Of a stretch of DNA of 40,561 bases, positions 39,670-40,561 are shown in pieces. The stretch comes from Methanobacteriota archaeon (GTDB taxonomy: Archaea > Thermoplasmatota > Thermoplasmata > RBG-16-68-12). A model generated the notes under the pieces. It made no database searches, was not told the DNA's origin, and saw only the letters and a program-made list of their open reading frames with translations. A program made the translations under genes and the position numbers. Position 1 is the first letter of the stretch. Each line of letters opens with the position of its first letter. The stretch spans positions 1 to 40,561 of the forward strand of contig VBLU01000006.1 of the NCBI GenBank assembly GCA_005879065.1. Direction: 5' to 3'.

Positions 39670-40561
39670 GTCGCGACTCCGCCGGTTCCTTTCTCGCGGA
39701 CGACGGTCCAACCGTGGCCGACGTCCCATTCGCCTTCTCGGCCCTCGAGATCCTGATCGAGGTGATCGAGTTCCGCTTCCAGGTACGCGCCGTCCGTCTC
39801 CACGTCGGGCACGAGGCTCCCTTTGGACAGGAGCTCGCACAGGAGCACGAGGCTGCTCGGCCTCCCTTTCCAATGGACGCCGAGGAAGGCTTTCCGCGCG
39901 GCGGCATCCGTCAAAATGAGTTCCCGCAGAGAGAGGTACGATTCGCGGTCGCGGGCATTCTCGCGCGGCGGCGGGTCCAGCCTCCCCTTGCGTTTCGCGA
40001 GATCTCGGAGAAGGAGGGCCCAGTCCTTTTTCGTGATCCCCTCCCGCTCCCACGGGGACGTCGGATCCGCGTCCACATTCGCCGCGTCGGCATTCGTCGA
40101 TTTCCGGGAGGAGCGAGCGCTGGCCTGAACGAGATCGTACGTGGCCCCGTCCTCCTGGTTCCTGGCCGGCACGATGCGGATCGACAACGCGCTCATGCCG
40201 AGGTGGAAGCGAGGATCGATGACAGTGAGGAGGTTCGCCGTCTCCTGAGGGAAGAGCTCCGTCAGGGTGATGTTCACCTCGGTCGTGCCGTTGCGTCGGG
40301 CCAGGGCGCTCAGCCCCTCGAGCGGGAGCGAACCGTCACCGTCTCGGGGGCCGTTGGCCAAGTCGTCGAGATAGGCTTGCGCGACCTGTTGGGTGAAACG
40401 CGGGCGCTTAGAGCCCAGGGAAAACTGGACCGCCTTCGCCATCATCCTCGAGCCGCGAAAGAGGCCCGTGACCCCGGCACGGAGGAAGGCCATGGTCCCG
40501 GCCGCGTCCACACATTGACCGATGAGGCCCGCCAACCGGATGGAGAGCTTTCGACTCAGCC
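39639..40561 (-). CDS. Unrecognised protein, 5' end beyond window
   Basis: The minus-strand frame is open to the right edge (307 codons visible including LSRKLSIRLAGLIGQCV at the edge), so the start lies outside; the TTG at 40535 is probably not the start. The visible part has a mixed alpha/beta segment (RPRFTQQVAQAYLDDL, NITLTELFPQ), a charged linker (~125-150) and a helical C-terminus (ITKKDWALLLRDLAKRKG, LGVHWKGRPSSLVLLCELLSKG, YLEAELDHLDQDLEG). No family recognised. It overlaps the GAP1-like gene tail to tail by 31 bp, so the transcripts are antisense there. It could be a partner, but this is position only. Confidence 0.6.
   Translation of the reverse strand, partial: LSRKLSIRLAGLIGQCVDAAGTMAFLRAGVTGLFRGSRMMAKAVQFSLGSKRPRFTQQVAQAYLDDLANGPRDGDGSLPLEGLSALARRNGTTEVNITLTELFPQETANLLTVIDPRFHLGMSALSIRIVPARNQEDGATYDLVQASARSSRKSTNADAANVDADPTSPWEREGITKKDWALLLRDLAKRKGRLDPPPRENARDRESYLSLRELILTDAAARKAFLGVHWKGRPSSLVLLCELLSKGSLVPDVETDGAYLEAELDHLDQDLEGREGEWDVGHGWTVVREKGTGGVATYRAKGKPGA

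Noticed and set aside
1..40561. CRISPR array, insertion sequence or prophage
   Set aside because: No regularly spaced repeats, transposase or integrase motifs were found on reading. The Cas4-like gene alone does not imply a CRISPR locus.

Overview
The window looks like chromosomal DNA from a GC-rich archaeon. The evidence is a stand-alone Kae1 tRNA-modification protein, KaiC/RecA-superfamily ATPases, archaeal winged-helix and ribbon-helix-helix regulators, a tRNA-Val without encoded CCA, and TATA-like boxes about 27-30 nt upstream of many start codons, which implies leaderless transcripts. Secreted NosD/PKD-type surface proteins with a single C-terminal membrane anchor add to this. A Thermoplasmata-type euryarchaeon is my best guess; that placement is inference.

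Layout. 1-2300: the end of a membrane-anchored Cas4-like nuclease, then small membrane proteins on the minus strand, including a tandem paralogous pair. 2350-2950: a ribbon-helix-helix regulator surrounded by several AAACGA/TCGTTT inverted repeats. 2977-10600: a class V aminotransferase, a giant beta-helix/PKD surface protein, kae1, a membrane protein and a membrane glycosyltransferase. 10655-18226: metabolism, with a Rieske ferredoxin, a P5C dehydrogenase-like enzyme, an MFS carrier, a BKACE enzyme, a methyltransferase, a VOC protein, a class III aminotransferase and a 42-residue zinc-finger-like protein. 18240-20400: gene decay, with an amidohydrolase remnant before a flavin-binding protein, tRNA-Val, a DJ-1/PfpI protein, and a vapBC-like locus whose toxin is broken. 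20506-24665: class I aminotransferase, aminobutyraldehyde dehydrogenase-like enzyme and saccharopine/lysine dehydrogenase-like enzyme. 24666-25483: a decayed patch with an ABC ATPase pseudogene. 25484-32272: glycosyltransferase, regulators and a KaiC-like ATPase pair. 32416-36561: a cupredoxin-like/Ig/FN3 surface protein with a membrane partner, then isocitrate lyase. 36786-40561: two paralogous P-loop GTPases followed by a protein resembling GTPase-associated protein GAP1, with an unrecognised gene running against them.

How it fits together. Much of 11.4-24.7 kb suits heterotrophic amino-acid or polyamine breakdown: aminotransferases, two aldehyde dehydrogenases, a saccharopine-dehydrogenase-fold enzyme and a beta-keto-acid cleavage enzyme. 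Isocitrate lyase plus a glyoxylate-type aminotransferase points to glyoxylate metabolism. The most unusual module is the right-hand GTPase pair plus GAP1-like gene, in which the first GTPase has an intact P-loop but appears to have lost its DxxG motif. No CRISPR array, insertion sequence or replication origin was seen.
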